Part shown: positions 34,264-42,890 of the stretch, piece after piece
Layout of the letters: each line of letters begins with the position of its first letter
Numbering within the stretch: position 1 is the first letter of the stretch
NCBI GenBank assembly: GCA_020740485.1
Contig: DYMN01000019.1
Span: 1 to 44,910, forward strand
DNA from: Polaribacter sp.
Lineage (GTDB): Bacteria; Bacteroidota; Bacteroidia; Flavobacteriales; Flavobacteriaceae
Length of the DNA: 44,910 nucleotides
Direction: 5' to 3'
Program-made: the position numbers and the translations under genes
Notes under the pieces: generated by a model
The model's input: only the letters and a program-made list of their open reading frames with translations
Databases searched by the model: none
What the model was told of the DNA's origin: nothing

Positions 34264-34353
34264 AAGTCTAAAATCGTGGTTTCTCCCGATAGACCCGCCA
34301 CGCAAGGCGTGGTATCGGGATTGCTCAACCACCTTTATTAAGTCTAAAATCGT
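34264..34353. repeat. Hairpin element flanked by 14-bp direct repeats upstream of leuA
   Basis: AAGTCTAAAATCGT occurs at 34264-34277 and again at 34340-34353. Between them is a 62-nt segment with a strong nested hairpin: outer arms CCCGATA (34285-34291) / TATCGGG (34313-34319), inner arms CCACGC / GCGTGG. This is the appearance of a small palindromic element that duplicated its target. It lies in the ilvC-leuA gap, ending 18 nt before leuA. The rest of the 209-nt gap is AT-rich with no other signal. Confidence 0.7.
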
Positions 34354-34371
34354 AAATCTAAAATAGGTATA

Positions 34372-35865
34372 ATGAGTAAATTATATATATTCGACACTAC
34401 ATTGCGTGATGGGGAACAAGTCCCTGGATGCCAATTAAATATGGAAGAAAAAATAGAAGTGGCATTGGCATTGGAAGCTTTGGGGGTTGATATTATTGAA
34501 GCCGGTTTTCCGATTTCAAGTCCGGGCGATTTTCAATCGGTGTCCGAAATTGCAAAAGTAATCAAGAATACTACTATTTGCGGTTTAACCCGAGCAGTTG
34601 AAAAGGACATTGAAGTAGCGGCTCAAGCCTTAAAATACGCTCAACGCAAGCGTATTCACACCGGAATAGGTACATCGGACTACCATATCAAATACAAGTT
34701 CAATTCCAACCGTGAGGAAATCATTGAAAGAGCGGTTAAAGCGGTAAAATACGCTCGCAGATTTGTGGATGAGGTAGAGTTTTTCGCGGAAGATGCCGGC
34801 AGAACGGATAATGCTTATTTAGCAAGAGTTTTAGAGGCTGTCATCAAAGCAGGAGCTACTGTGCTCAATATTCCCGATACCACCGGTTATACGTTGCCAC
34901 ATCAATATGGCGAGAAAATAGCTTATTTGGTAAATAACGTTCCCAATATTGACAAAGCTATTTTATCGACGCACTGTCATAATGATTTGGGTTTAGCCAC
35001 TGCCAATACTTTATCGGGTGTAATCAACGGTGCAAGACAAGTAGAGGTAACCATCAATGGAATAGGTGAGCGTGCCGGAAATACTTCGTTAGAAGAAGTG
35101 GTGATGGCAATCAAGCAACACCAAGAGTTGGATTTCACAACCAATATTGACCCTAAAAAGATTTATCATACCAGCAGATTGGTTTCCAATCTGATGAATA
35201 TGCCGGTACAACCTAACAAAGCGATAGTGGGTAAAAATGCTTTCGCTCACTCATCCGGAATTCATCAAGACGGGGTCTTGAAAAATAAAGAAACGTATGA
35301 AATCATCAATCCCGAAGAGGTGGGAATAGAATTAAATGCTATCATTCTGACCGCTCGTAGTGGTAGGGCAGCTCTGAACCACAAATTGCAGCTATTGGGT
35401 TATGATTTTTCTAAAGAAAAGTTAGATGAAGTCTATGAAAAGTTTCTTCTGTACGCCGATAAGAAAAAAGAAGAAATTACCGACGAAGACTTAATGATTA
35501 TCGTAGGAGATAAAAACGAGGAAGATAAAACAATAACCCTTGAATTTTTACAAGTAACTTCTTCCAGCGAAGCCCATCCCAATGCTATTGTGCATTTGAG
35601 AATCAAAGGAGAACTTTACGAAGCTACCGCAGTTGGCAACGGTCCGATAGATGCAGGCATCAGAGCCATTCAGAAGATTGTGGGGAATAAATATACCATA
35701 CACAGTTTTAATCTTCACGGGATTACCGACGGCAGTGATGATTTGAGCAAAGCTTTTATTGAAATAAATGATGAACATTTAAAATTTAGAGGTTTTTCTT
35801 CTTCAACTGATGTGGTAAAGGCATCCATCAACGCTTATATCGAAGCACTTAACAAAGCAATTTAA
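34372..35865 (+). CDS. leuA: 2-isopropylmalate synthase
   Basis: A 497-aa protein. The catalytic barrel starts [20 protein letters not shown] and has [39 protein letters not shown], the HxH metal site in [15 protein letters not shown] (~202-204) and [17 protein letters not shown]. The C-terminal LeuA allosteric domain (~390-497, [26 protein letters not shown]) is present, so leucine feedback inhibition is expected. It commits 2-oxoisovalerate plus acetyl-CoA to leucine. It is followed 5 nt later by leuC. Confidence 0.96.
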   Translation: MSKLYIFDTTLRDGEQVPGCQLNMEEKIEVALALEALGVDIIEAGFPISSPGDFQSVSEIAKVIKNTTICGLTRAVEKDIEVAAQALKYAQRKRIHTGIGTSDYHIKYKFNSNREEIIERAVKAVKYARRFVDEVEFFAEDAGRTDNAYLARVLEAVIKAGATVLNIPDTTGYTLPHQYGEKIAYLVNNVPNIDKAILSTHCHNDLGLATANTLSGVINGARQVEVTINGIGERAGNTSLEEVVMAIKQHQELDFTTNIDPKKIYHTSRLVSNLMNMPVQPNKAIVGKNAFAHSSGIHQDGVLKNKETYEIINPEEVGIELNAIILTARSGRAALNHKLQLLGYDFSKEKLDEVYEKFLLYADKKKEEITDEDLMIIVGDKNEEDKTITLEFLQVTSSSEAHPNAIVHLRIKGELYEATAVGNGPIDAGIRAIQKIVGNKYTIHSFNLHGITDGSDDLSKAFIEINDEHLKFRGFSSSTDVVKASINAYIEALNKAI

Positions 35866-35870
35866 TCATA

Positions 35871-37250
35871 ATGAATACAATTTTTGATAAAATATGGGAC
35901 GCTCACATAGTCCGAAAAATACAAGTCGGTCCTGATGTACTGTTTATTGATCAACATTTAATACACGAAGTAACCAGTCCGGTGGCGTTTCTCAATATGA
36001 AGCAAAGAGGCAATAAGGTACTTTTTCCCGATAGAACCATTGCCACGCCCGACCACAACGTGCCTACTATCCATCAAGACCAACCCATCCAAGATGTTGA
36101 ATCGAGGATGCAAGTAGAAAAGTTGAGAGAAAATTGTAAAATCCACAATATCGAGTTACACGATTTAGGGTCGGCGCATCACGGCATTGTACACGTGATT
36201 GGTCCTGAATTGGGAATCACCCAACCCGGAAAAACTATTGTTTGTGGAGATAGCCATACTTCAACGCACGGGGCTTTTGGGGCTGTTGCTTTTGGTATAG
36301 GCACGTCTGAAGTTGAAATGGTGTTGAGTACGCAATGTATTATGCAAACCAAACCCAAAACGATGCGTATTACGGTCAATGGTTCTTTAAAACCGTATGT
36401 TACTGCAAAAGACCTTATTTTGTACATCATTTCCAAAGTTTCTACCAGCGGCGGGACGGGTTATTTTGTAGAATTTTCCGGACAAGCGGTTAAGGAATTG
36501 AGTATGGAAGGACGTATGACCGTGTGCAATATGAGTATAGAAATGGGTGCCAGAGGAGGTTTAATAGCACCTGATGAAACCACCTTCTCCTACTTAAAAG
36601 ACAAAGAAAGAACTCCCAAAGGTGAAAACTGGCATCAAGCTTTGATGGAATGGAAAAACTTGCCATCTGATGAAAATGCTGTTTTTGATAAGGAATACGT
36701 TTTTGATGCAACAGACATTGAACCGATGATAACCTTTGGAACCAATCCCGGGATGGGTATCAAAATAAATGAGGTTATTCCCACCGAAGATAATCCTTCT
36801 TTCATCAAGTCTTTAAAATATATGGGAGTAGTATCTGGTGCGCCTATTGAAGGAATACCTGTGGATTTTGTCTTCATTGGAAGTTGTACGAATGGTCGTA
36901 TAGAAGATTTGAGAGCAGTAGCTGAATTTGTCAAAGGCAAGAAAAAAAATGATAAGGTAACGACTTGGATTGTACCCGGTTCTAAAGAAGTTGAAAAAAT
37001 GGCTCACGAAGAAGGTTTAGTCGCTATTTTAGAACAAGCCGGATTTGAGTTGCGACAGCCAGGATGTTCCGCTTGTTTGGCGATGAACGACGATAAAATT
37101 CCCAACGGAAAATTGTCCGTTTCTACTTCAAACCGCAATTTTGAAGGACGTCAAGGTCCGGGAGCCAAGACGATGTTGGCAAGCCCTATCACTGCTATAA
37201 GTGCAGCAATAAACGGTTATATTACAGACCCAAGAACCTTAGAAAAATAA
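35871..37250 (+). CDS. leuC: 3-isopropylmalate dehydratase, large subunit
   Basis: A 459-aa aconitase-family protein. The three 4Fe-4S cysteine positions are in [13 protein letters not shown] (~339) and [14 protein letters not shown] (~399 and ~402), with the 60/3 spacing of Leu[26 protein letters not shown] and [22 protein letters not shown] are standard. Together with LeuD it isomerises 2- to 3-isopropylmalate and, in the citramalate route, citramalate to 3-methylmalate. It precedes leuD by 6 nt. Confidence 0.97.
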   Translation: MNTIFDKIWDAHIVRKIQVGPDVLFIDQHLIHEVTSPVAFLNMKQRGNKVLFPDRTIATPDHNVPTIHQDQPIQDVESRMQVEKLRENCKIHNIELHDLGSAHHGIVHVIGPELGITQPGKTIVCGDSHTSTHGAFGAVAFGIGTSEVEMVLSTQCIMQTKPKTMRITVNGSLKPYVTAKDLILYIISKVSTSGGTGYFVEFSGQAVKELSMEGRMTVCNMSIEMGARGGLIAPDETTFSYLKDKERTPKGENWHQALMEWKNLPSDENAVFDKEYVFDATDIEPMITFGTNPGMGIKINEVIPTEDNPSFIKSLKYMGVVSGAPIEGIPVDFVFIGSCTNGRIEDLRAVAEFVKGKKKNDKVTTWIVPGSKEVEKMAHEEGLVAILEQAGFELRQPGCSACLAMNDDKIPNGKLSVSTSNRNFEGRQGPGAKTMLASPITAISAAINGYITDPRTLEK

Positions 37251-37256
37251 AAGACA

Positions 37257-37841
37257 ATGGCATACGATAAATTTAATATCATTATTGACTCGGCAGTTCC
37301 AATGCCGGTAGAAAATGTAGATACGGATCAAATTATTCCCGCCCGATTTCTCAAAGCCACTGAGCGAAAAGGCTTTGGAGATAATCTCTTCAGAGACTGG
37401 CGGTACGATTCAGAAAATAAGTTAATTGAAAATTTCCCATTGAATGATCCCAAATACAATGGAAAAATATTAGTAGGTGGTAAAAATTTCGGTTCGGGAA
37501 GTAGTCGCGAACACGCCGTTTGGGCGGTGTATGATTATGGTTTTAGAGTGGTAGTCAGCAGTTTTTTTGCCGATATTTTCAAAAATAATTGTTTAAATAT
37601 TGGGGTTTTACCGGTTACAGTTTCCGAATCTTTTTCGCTGGAAATCTTTGAAGCTATCAAAAAAAATCCGACTACAAAATTGGAAATAAACCTGCCCAAC
37701 CAAACTATTACACTATTAGAAACCGGAAAAAGTGAAGCTTTTCAAATCAATTCCTATAAAAAAGAAAATCTACTCAACGGATTTGATGATGTAGATTATT
37801 TATTGAATATGAAGGAAGAAATCATAGCATTTTCTAAATAA
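37257..37841 (+). CDS. leuD: 3-isopropylmalate dehydratase, small subunit
   Basis: A 194-aa swivel-domain protein. It has VDTDQIIPARFLKATERKGFG and the substrate-binding loop NFGSGSSREHAVWAVYDYGF, which matches LeuD. It partners LeuC encoded just upstream and would also serve the citramalate pathway with CimA encoded 11 nt downstream. Confidence 0.97.
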   Translation: MAYDKFNIIIDSAVPMPVENVDTDQIIPARFLKATERKGFGDNLFRDWRYDSENKLIENFPLNDPKYNGKILVGGKNFGSGSSREHAVWAVYDYGFRVVVSSFFADIFKNNCLNIGVLPVTVSESFSLEIFEAIKKNPTTKLEINLPNQTITLLETGKSEAFQINSYKKENLLNGFDDVDYLLNMKEEIIAFSK

Positions 37842-37852
37842 ATCGTTTTTTT

Positions 37853-39370
37853 ATGAACCGTGTTATCGAAATAATGGACACCACTCTTCGGGATGGAGAA
37901 CAGACCGGAGGCGTTTCTTATACTGCTGATGAGAAGCTAAATATAGCTGTTTTGCTTTTGCAAGAAGTAAAAGTAGATAGAATAGAAGTGGCTTCAGCAA
38001 GAGTATCAGAAGGCGAATTTGAGGCAGTTAGAAAGATAACCCAATGGGCTAAAGAAAATCAAAGTATCGATAAAGTCGAAGTTCTAACTTTTGTAGATGG
38101 GGGCATTTCTATAGATTGGATAATAGAAGCCGGAGCCAAAGTGCAAAATCTACTGACCAAAGGAAGTTTAAATCACTTGACCTATCAACTCAAGAAAACA
38201 CCCAAAGAACACTTTCAGGATATTGAAAATAATCTTAAAAAGGCAATTGCTAAAGGAATTGAAACCAACATTTATTTGGAAGACTGGAGTAACGGCATGA
38301 AAAACTCACCGGATTATGTGTTTTCATTTTTAGACTTCTTGCAAACGCAACCTATAAAACGGGTTATGCTCCCCGATACGCTGGGCGTTTTATGTCCATC
38401 GGATGTTTACAAAATGATTAGTCCAATTGTTACAAAATACCCCAACTTACATTTTGATTTTCACGCGCACAACGACTATGATTTGAGTGTAGCCAATGTG
38501 TTGGAAGCCATTAAAGCAGGAATTCACGGGGTTCACACCACCATTAACGGAATGGGAGAACGAGCCGGCAATGCGCCATTAGCGAGCTCATTAGCGGCTA
38601 TTCACGATTTTTTACCCAACGTAAAAGTCAAAGTTCAAGAAAATGCAATGTTCTCTATTAGCAAGATTATAGAGAGTTTTTCAGGGATTAGAATACCGCA
38701 TAACAAACCGATTGTCGGGGAAAATGTATTTACCCAAACCGCCGGAATCCACGCCGATGGAGATCAAAAGAAAAATTTGTATTTCAATGATTTATTACCT
38801 GAAAGATTTGGCAGAACCCGTAAATATGCCTTAGGAAAAACATCAGGAAAAGCCAACATCGCTAAGAATTTGCAAGAGTTAGGAATAGTTCTCAATGACG
38901 AACAAATAAAATTACTTACCGAAAAAGTGATTCAATTGGGCGATAAAAAAGAACTGATTACTCAAGAAGATTTGCCTTACTTAATCTCCGATATTTTGGA
39001 AATTGAGTTAAAAAATCAACGCATCAAAATTCTTAATTTTTCTTTGAATCACGCACAGGGTTTAACACCGACCGCATCATTAAAAATAAATATTGACAAT
39101 ACAACCTACGAAGCCCACTCAGGAGGAGATGGTCAATACGATGCTTTTTTCAAAGCGATGAAAAGCATTTTAAAAGAAGTTAAAATTCCATTGCCGGATT
39201 TAACGGATTATTCAGTGCGCATTCCCCCCGGTGGCAATACAGATGCACTATGTGAAACGATAATAACATGGCAATTAAAAAATAAAACATTTAAAACCAA
39301 AGGTTTGGACAGCGATCAAACGGTTTCCGCCATTATTGCTACTGAACGAATGCTCAACATCATCTTTTAA
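37853..39370 (+). CDS. cimA: (R)-citramalate synthase (LeuA-like)
   Basis: A 505-aa second member of the isopropylmalate synthase family in the operon. It begins [20 protein letters not shown] (Arg13-Asp14). Blocks VDRIEVASARVSEGE, NLLTKGSLNHL, IYLEDWSNGMKNSPDYV, LPDTLGVL, HNDYDLSVANV, FTQTAGIHADGDQKKNLY and VRIPPGGNTDAL follow the Leptospira interrogans citramalate synthase as I remember it, and differ from LeuA here ([17 protein letters not shown]). The pyruvate-pocket residues known there as Leu81, Leu104 and Tyr144 correspond, with a constant offset of three, to Leu78, Leu101 and Tyr141. A C-terminal regulatory domain is present, so isoleucine inhibition is likely. Product: citramalate from pyruvate and acetyl-CoA. 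Alternative: a divergent LeuA. Confidence 0.85.
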   Translation: MNRVIEIMDTTLRDGEQTGGVSYTADEKLNIAVLLLQEVKVDRIEVASARVSEGEFEAVRKITQWAKENQSIDKVEVLTFVDGGISIDWIIEAGAKVQNLLTKGSLNHLTYQLKKTPKEHFQDIENNLKKAIAKGIETNIYLEDWSNGMKNSPDYVFSFLDFLQTQPIKRVMLPDTLGVLCPSDVYKMISPIVTKYPNLHFDFHAHNDYDLSVANVLEAIKAGIHGVHTTINGMGERAGNAPLASSLAAIHDFLPNVKVKVQENAMFSISKIIESFSGIRIPHNKPIVGENVFTQTAGIHADGDQKKNLYFNDLLPERFGRTRKYALGKTSGKANIAKNLQELGIVLNDEQIKLLTEKVIQLGDKKELITQEDLPYLISDILEIELKNQRIKILNFSLNHAQGLTPTASLKINIDNTTYEAHSGGDGQYDAFFKAMKSILKEVKIPLPDLTDYSVRIPPGGNTDALCETIITWQLKNKTFKTKGLDSDQTVSAIIATERMLNIIF

Positions 39371-39385
39371 AAATATTCTAATATT

Positions 39386-40453
39386 ATGCAATTAAATATA
39401 GCTCTTTTATCCGGAGACGGCATTGGACCGGAAGTAGTAGCCCAAGCGGTGAAAGTTTGTAACGCCGTAGCTCAAAAATACCATCATCAACTGCATTGGA
39501 AGGAAGCACTTGTGGGAGCCATTGCAATAGAAGCAACCGGTAATCCCTATCCGGATGAAACCCACGAAATTTGCATGGCTGCTGACGCCGTTTTGTTTGG
39601 AGCAATTGGAGATCCAAAATACGACCATGATCCTAAAGCAACAGTCAGACCCGAGCAAGGATTGTTAGCCATGCGCAAAAAATTGGGTTTGTATGCCAAT
39701 ATTCGTCCTACTTTGGTTTTTCCTTCGCTTTTGCATAAATCGCCATTGCGAAGAGATTTAATAGAAAATGCTGATTTTGTAGTGATTAGAGAATTAACCG
39801 GAGGCGTGTATTTTGGTGATAGAGGACGCAATGAAACGAGGGACAAAGCATGGGATGTGGTTGAATATACCGCAGCGGAAATAGAGCGTATCGTGAAATT
39901 AGCCTACGAATACGCAATGCAAAGACGCAAAAAATTGACAATCGTGGACAAAGCTAACATATTGGAAACATCCAGATTGTGGCGTGAAGTAAGTCAAAGA
40001 ATAGCGCCTTTATTTCCTGAAGTAGAAACAGAATACTTGTTTGTTGATGCGGCTGCTATGAGAATCATTCAATGGCCCGAAAGTTTTGATGTGATGGTTA
40101 CGGAAAATATGTTTGGCGACATTCTCACCGATGAAGCCAGTGTTATTTCAGGGTCTATGGGAATGATGCCTTCTGCCTCTATTGGTTTGCATACTTCTGT
40201 ATTTGAACCCATTCACGGAAGTTATCCGCAAGCAGCAGGTAAAAACATAGCCAACCCTGTAGGAACTATTTTGTCTGCAGCGATGTTATTTGAATACGCT
40301 TTTAACTTAAAAGATGAGGCTGATATCATAAGAAAGGCTGTAGATGCTTCTTTGGAGCATAATATTGTTACTGTCGATATTTCAGGGGATGCAAAATCTT
40401 ATTCTACAGGTGAAGTAGGTGATTGGATAGCGGATTTCGTACAAAATGGGTAA
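39386..40453 (+). CDS. leuB: 3-isopropylmalate dehydrogenase
   Basis: A 355-aa decarboxylating dehydrogenase. [20 protein letters not shown], the substrate-binding [70 protein letters not shown] and [22 protein letters not shown] are all LeuB signatures. It oxidises 3-isopropylmalate and, if the citramalate route operates, 3-methylmalate to 2-oxobutyrate. It is the last gene of the operon; downstream the sequence passes into the first cassette-type repeat and I see no strong terminator. Confidence 0.96.
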   Translation: MQLNIALLSGDGIGPEVVAQAVKVCNAVAQKYHHQLHWKEALVGAIAIEATGNPYPDETHEICMAADAVLFGAIGDPKYDHDPKATVRPEQGLLAMRKKLGLYANIRPTLVFPSLLHKSPLRRDLIENADFVVIRELTGGVYFGDRGRNETRDKAWDVVEYTAAEIERIVKLAYEYAMQRRKKLTIVDKANILETSRLWREVSQRIAPLFPEVETEYLFVDAAAMRIIQWPESFDVMVTENMFGDILTDEASVISGSMGMMPSASIGLHTSVFEPIHGSYPQAAGKNIANPVGTILSAAMLFEYAFNLKDEADIIRKAVDASLEHNIVTVDISGDAKSYSTGEVGDWIADFVQNG

Positions 40454-40493
40454 GTTTAGTTTTTAAGGATGAAATTCTGATCTGCAATGAGAA

Positions 40494-40737
40494 TAGCTAA
40501 CGCTTGGCGTAGGAAATGCCTGCCTATCCGACAAGATTGGTGGCTGTGATTCCGATACCACGCTCACGCTAAGTCTTGATTTTCAATCTGATAGCTATCG
40601 GATTGCGTGGCAGGTCTATCAGATTGCTTTACAGGTCTTTCGGAACACTGACCTTTGGTAAAAGCACAAAACTTTCGTTTAGCACAATAGTTTGTTTTTA
40701 TGCCTTTACCCGCTATATTACCTGCATAATGTTGGCC
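40494..40737. repeat. attC-like cassette repeat, copy A (between leuB and the hydrolase gene)
   Basis: On the plus strand the left end is GCTAACGCTTGGCGTAGG and the right end CCTGCATAATGTTGGCC; these are imperfect inverted repeats of each other. The conserved core TTTGGTAAAAGCACAAAACTTT and its partner TTTGTTTTTATGCCTTTACC lie at 40654-40710. The segment 40519-40640 differs from copies C and D and contains its own 10-bp inverted repeat AATCTGATAG (40585) / CTATCAGATT (40616). The right end finishes 10 nt from the hydrolase stop codon. It marks the edge of the array next to leuB. Confidence 0.7.
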
Positions 40738-40747
40738 GTTCGTTTTT

Positions 40748-41548
40748 TTATTTCGTTAATATTTTCTTCAATTCAGTTCTATATTCTTCGTTGTCTGTCA
40801 TTCCGTTATGTCCTTGTCCATTAAGCATTATCAAAGTGTCTTGTTTTTTAAATTCTTCTTTAAGTTTTAATGAAGAGCCATAATAAATTACTTCGTCTTG
40901 ATTTCCGTGAAATATCACAACTGGCATTTTACAAGTTTTCAGATATTCATTCGTTGCAAACTTATATTTCAAGATAAAAGTTGGAATAATTGAAAATTTT
41001 TGCTTCATCATATCTGTCAAGTTATAATAAGGTGCTTGTAAAATTAAAAGTTTAGGATTGTTTGTTGAAGCAAGTTTTGAAGCAAGTCCTGTTCCAATAG
41101 AATAACCTAAAACTATTATTTTATCTTCACTATATTTTTTCTTCAATTCGTCATAAGCTGTTTGGTTGTCTTCAAACATTTGGTTTTGTCCATTTGTTTG
41201 TCCTTCACTTTTTCCATAACTTCTGTAGTCAATTATAAAAACGTCATAATTTAAATCTGTATAAGCTTTTGCGACGTCTCCCCAAGAACTTAAATCACCT
41301 GCATTTCCGTGTAAATAAAAAATAAGCCCTTTTGAACTTTCCGCTTTAAATAAAAGTCCATTTAATAATTTTCCGTCACTCGCTTTTATATTTATTTCTT
41401 CAAATTTTTGTCCAAATTGAAATTGATAATTTTTGTCTAATTTTTGAGGGAAGAAAATTAGTTTCTCTTGAAAAAAATATAAAAGTCCGCACAATAAAAT
41501 GTAAAGTCCTATAATAATTTTCAATATTTGTAAAATTCTTTTTTTCAT
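40748..41548 (-). CDS. Membrane-anchored alpha/beta hydrolase
   Basis: A 266-aa protein of the ABHD13/17-like (BEM46) group. One N-terminal membrane helix (ILKIIIGLYILLCGLLYFF) is followed by FPQKLDKNYQF, oxyanion loop LIFYLHGNAGD, nucleophile elbow VLGYSIGTGLA (Ser ~150), acidic residue in IFHGNQDEVIYY and histidine in NGQGHNGMTD. It is probably an esterase, thioesterase or peptidase on the inner membrane; the substrate is unknown. It is the first unit (nearest leuB) of the cassette-like array: the stop codon lies 10 nt from repeat copy A and the start codon 29 nt from the boundary of copy B. Confidence 0.9.
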   Translation of the reverse strand: MKKRILQILKIIIGLYILLCGLLYFFQEKLIFFPQKLDKNYQFQFGQKFEEINIKASDGKLLNGLLFKAESSKGLIFYLHGNAGDLSSWGDVAKAYTDLNYDVFIIDYRSYGKSEGQTNGQNQMFEDNQTAYDELKKKYSEDKIIVLGYSIGTGLASKLASTNNPKLLILQAPYYNLTDMMKQKFSIIPTFILKYKFATNEYLKTCKMPVVIFHGNQDEVIYYGSSLKLKEEFKKQDTLIMLNGQGHNGMTDNEEYRTELKKILTK

Positions 41549-41572
41549 TGTCGTTCGGTTCTGTAAAATGAC

Positions 41573-41998
41573 GCCTAACGATTATTGTAGGCGATGTGGC
41601 GGTGGAGTTCTCACTGACGCTTGGTAAAAGTACAAAACTTTGGTTAATCACAAAAGTTTGGTTTTATGCCTTGACCCTCTAATAGACCAAACAACTAATG
41701 CTTTGGGTGGGGAAACTTATGCCTTATCGTGTTGGTTTTTACGGCAAAATAAGGTCAATTTGTTTGTGAAAGAGAATTTCTTCGTTGTTTTGAAGAGGAT
41801 AGTCATTTGAAAAGGATAACTCCAAAGGTCGATAATTCCATAGTGCTTTTTAAATCGCTACCGAAGGTGAAGTTTATACTGAGCCTGCCTGCACTGAGCT
41901 TGCCTAAGTGCCGAAGTGCGATGCACTGAGCCCGTCGAAGTGTTCAACACTGGCTTAATTGTAGGTGCTACGCACCCAACGAAGCCTTAGATGTTAGC
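41573..41998. repeat. attC-like cassette repeat, copy B (composite)
   Basis: The plus-strand left end GCCTAACGATTATTGTAGGC continues into GATGTGGCGGTGGAGTTCTC and the core GGTAAAAGTACAAAACTTTG. On the minus strand the boundary reads GTTAGGC, a perfect fit to the attC R' box GTTRRRY. From ~41690 the sequence departs from other copies, and at 41881-41952 contains CACTGAGC-type palindromic repeats. From 41858 CTACCGAAGGTGAAGTTTA to the end it resembles copy C: GGTGCTACGCACC hairpin, then GCCTTAGATGTTAGC, ending 8 nt before the next stop codon. No gene seen in the repeat. Confidence 0.75.
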
Positions 41999-42006
41999 GG
42001 TAGTTT

Positions 42007-42615
42007 TTATTTCCAAAACTCCCACCATTTTTTCGACTCATTTGTTGCTACAAATGTTTCTTGATTCTTATTAATTTGCGTTTCTTGTGTTTCTTTCTCA
42101 ATGATTTTTGTTTCTGATTGAATAGCATTTGTGTTTACAAACATGTATCTAACTGCTTTTTCATCTGGTTCAATATCCCAAAATCTTTTTCCAATTACTA
42201 CTTCTATCTGATTCCAAATTATTTCCGAAGTGTCTTCCGAGCTATCTTCTACTATAAGTTTTTCTCCTTCGTCTTGCATTCTATTATCTTCCACTTCCAA
42301 AATCGAACGTTTTTCAATTCCATTTTCGCAATAGTTAATGTTAAAAGCCATTGAAGTTTCAGATAATGCAAATGTCAAAGTGTTGTCATTTTTCAAAGGA
42401 AAAGATTCTGTACACATATCCATACTCATAAAAATTAATGTCCCTTTTTCAGAGAAATAAACATCACAAATTCCATCATCTGTCCAATTTGAAGAGGCTG
42501 TTTCAAAATCTATGTCAGAATGTTTTTCTAAATTCCATCCTAATTCTTTTTGAAGTTGTCCGAAGTCTTTTTCATAATTTTTGTTTATTGCTAAACCTGA
42601 TAAATTAAATCCCAT
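42007..42615 (-). CDS. Uncharacterised cassette protein, 202 aa
   Basis: The frame extends upstream to 42723, but the first 36 codons of that longer version lie in the spacer and in repeat copy C, so I start at the ATG at 42615 (MGFNLSGLAINKNYEKDFGQ). No signal peptide or membrane helix. The N-terminal ~100 residues look like a compact alpha/beta domain (DDGICDVYFSEKGTLIFMSM). The segment after ~150 is polar and low-complexity (ETKIIEKETQETQINKNQET) and ends in the aromatic KKWWEFWK, a tail seen on many otherwise unrelated Bacteroidota proteins. Family and function are not recognised. Its stop lies 8 nt from repeat copy B. Confidence 0.75.
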   Translation of the reverse strand: MGFNLSGLAINKNYEKDFGQLQKELGWNLEKHSDIDFETASSNWTDDGICDVYFSEKGTLIFMSMDMCTESFPLKNDNTLTFALSETSMAFNINYCENGIEKRSILEVEDNRMQDEGEKLIVEDSSEDTSEIIWNQIEVVIGKRFWDIEPDEKAVRYMFVNTNAIQSETKIIEKETQETQINKNQETFVATNESKKWWEFWK

Positions 42616-42661
42616 TTTTTGTCTATTTATTAATTTGTTTGGTGTCTTGGTCAAAATCACA

Positions 42662-42861
42662 GCTAAGGGTTTGTGTAAGCGATGTGGCGGTGAAGTTCTC
42701 ACATACGTTTGGTAAAAGTACAAAACTTCGGTTAATCACTTAACTTTGTTTTGATGCCTTTACCCGTCCTATTGCCTACATAATAAAAACCCTACCGAAG
42801 GTAAAGTTTACACTGGCTTCATTGTTGGTGCTACGCACCCAACGAAGCCTTAGATGTTAGC
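42662..42861. repeat. attC-like cassette repeat, copy C
   Basis: The plus-strand left end GCTAAGGGTTTGTGTAAGC is followed by GATGTGGCGGTGAAGTTCTC, the core GGTAAAAGTACAAAACTTCG and TGATGCCTTTACCCGTCC. The standard right end GCCTACATAAT (42774-42784) is present but is then replaced by AAAAACCCTACCGAAGGTAA and the GGTGCTACGCACC hairpin, finishing GCCTTAGATGTTAGC as in copy B. So this copy looks like a standard unit with a second type of right end attached. Confidence 0.75.
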
Positions 42862-42890
42862 TGCCGTTTTTTTTGTCCTGCATTTCTATT

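Noticed and set aside
34248-34271. Seven-codon frame MTLIKKV upstream of leuA as a second attenuator leader
   Set aside because: Only Leu, Ile and Val once each, no promoter ahead of it, and the following hairpin (34285-34319) has no T run. The stop codon overlaps the 14-bp direct repeat. It looks accidental.
36635-36940. Minus-strand open frame inside leuC (about 101 codons)
   Set aside because: Opposite the Fe-S-ligand-encoding region of leuC, with no features of its own.
40585-40625. Intrinsic terminator for the ilv-leu operon at AATCTGATAG/CTATCAGATT
   Set aside because: A perfect 10-bp inverted repeat, but the loop is over 20 nt and no T run follows; it looks like part of the repeat rather than a terminator.
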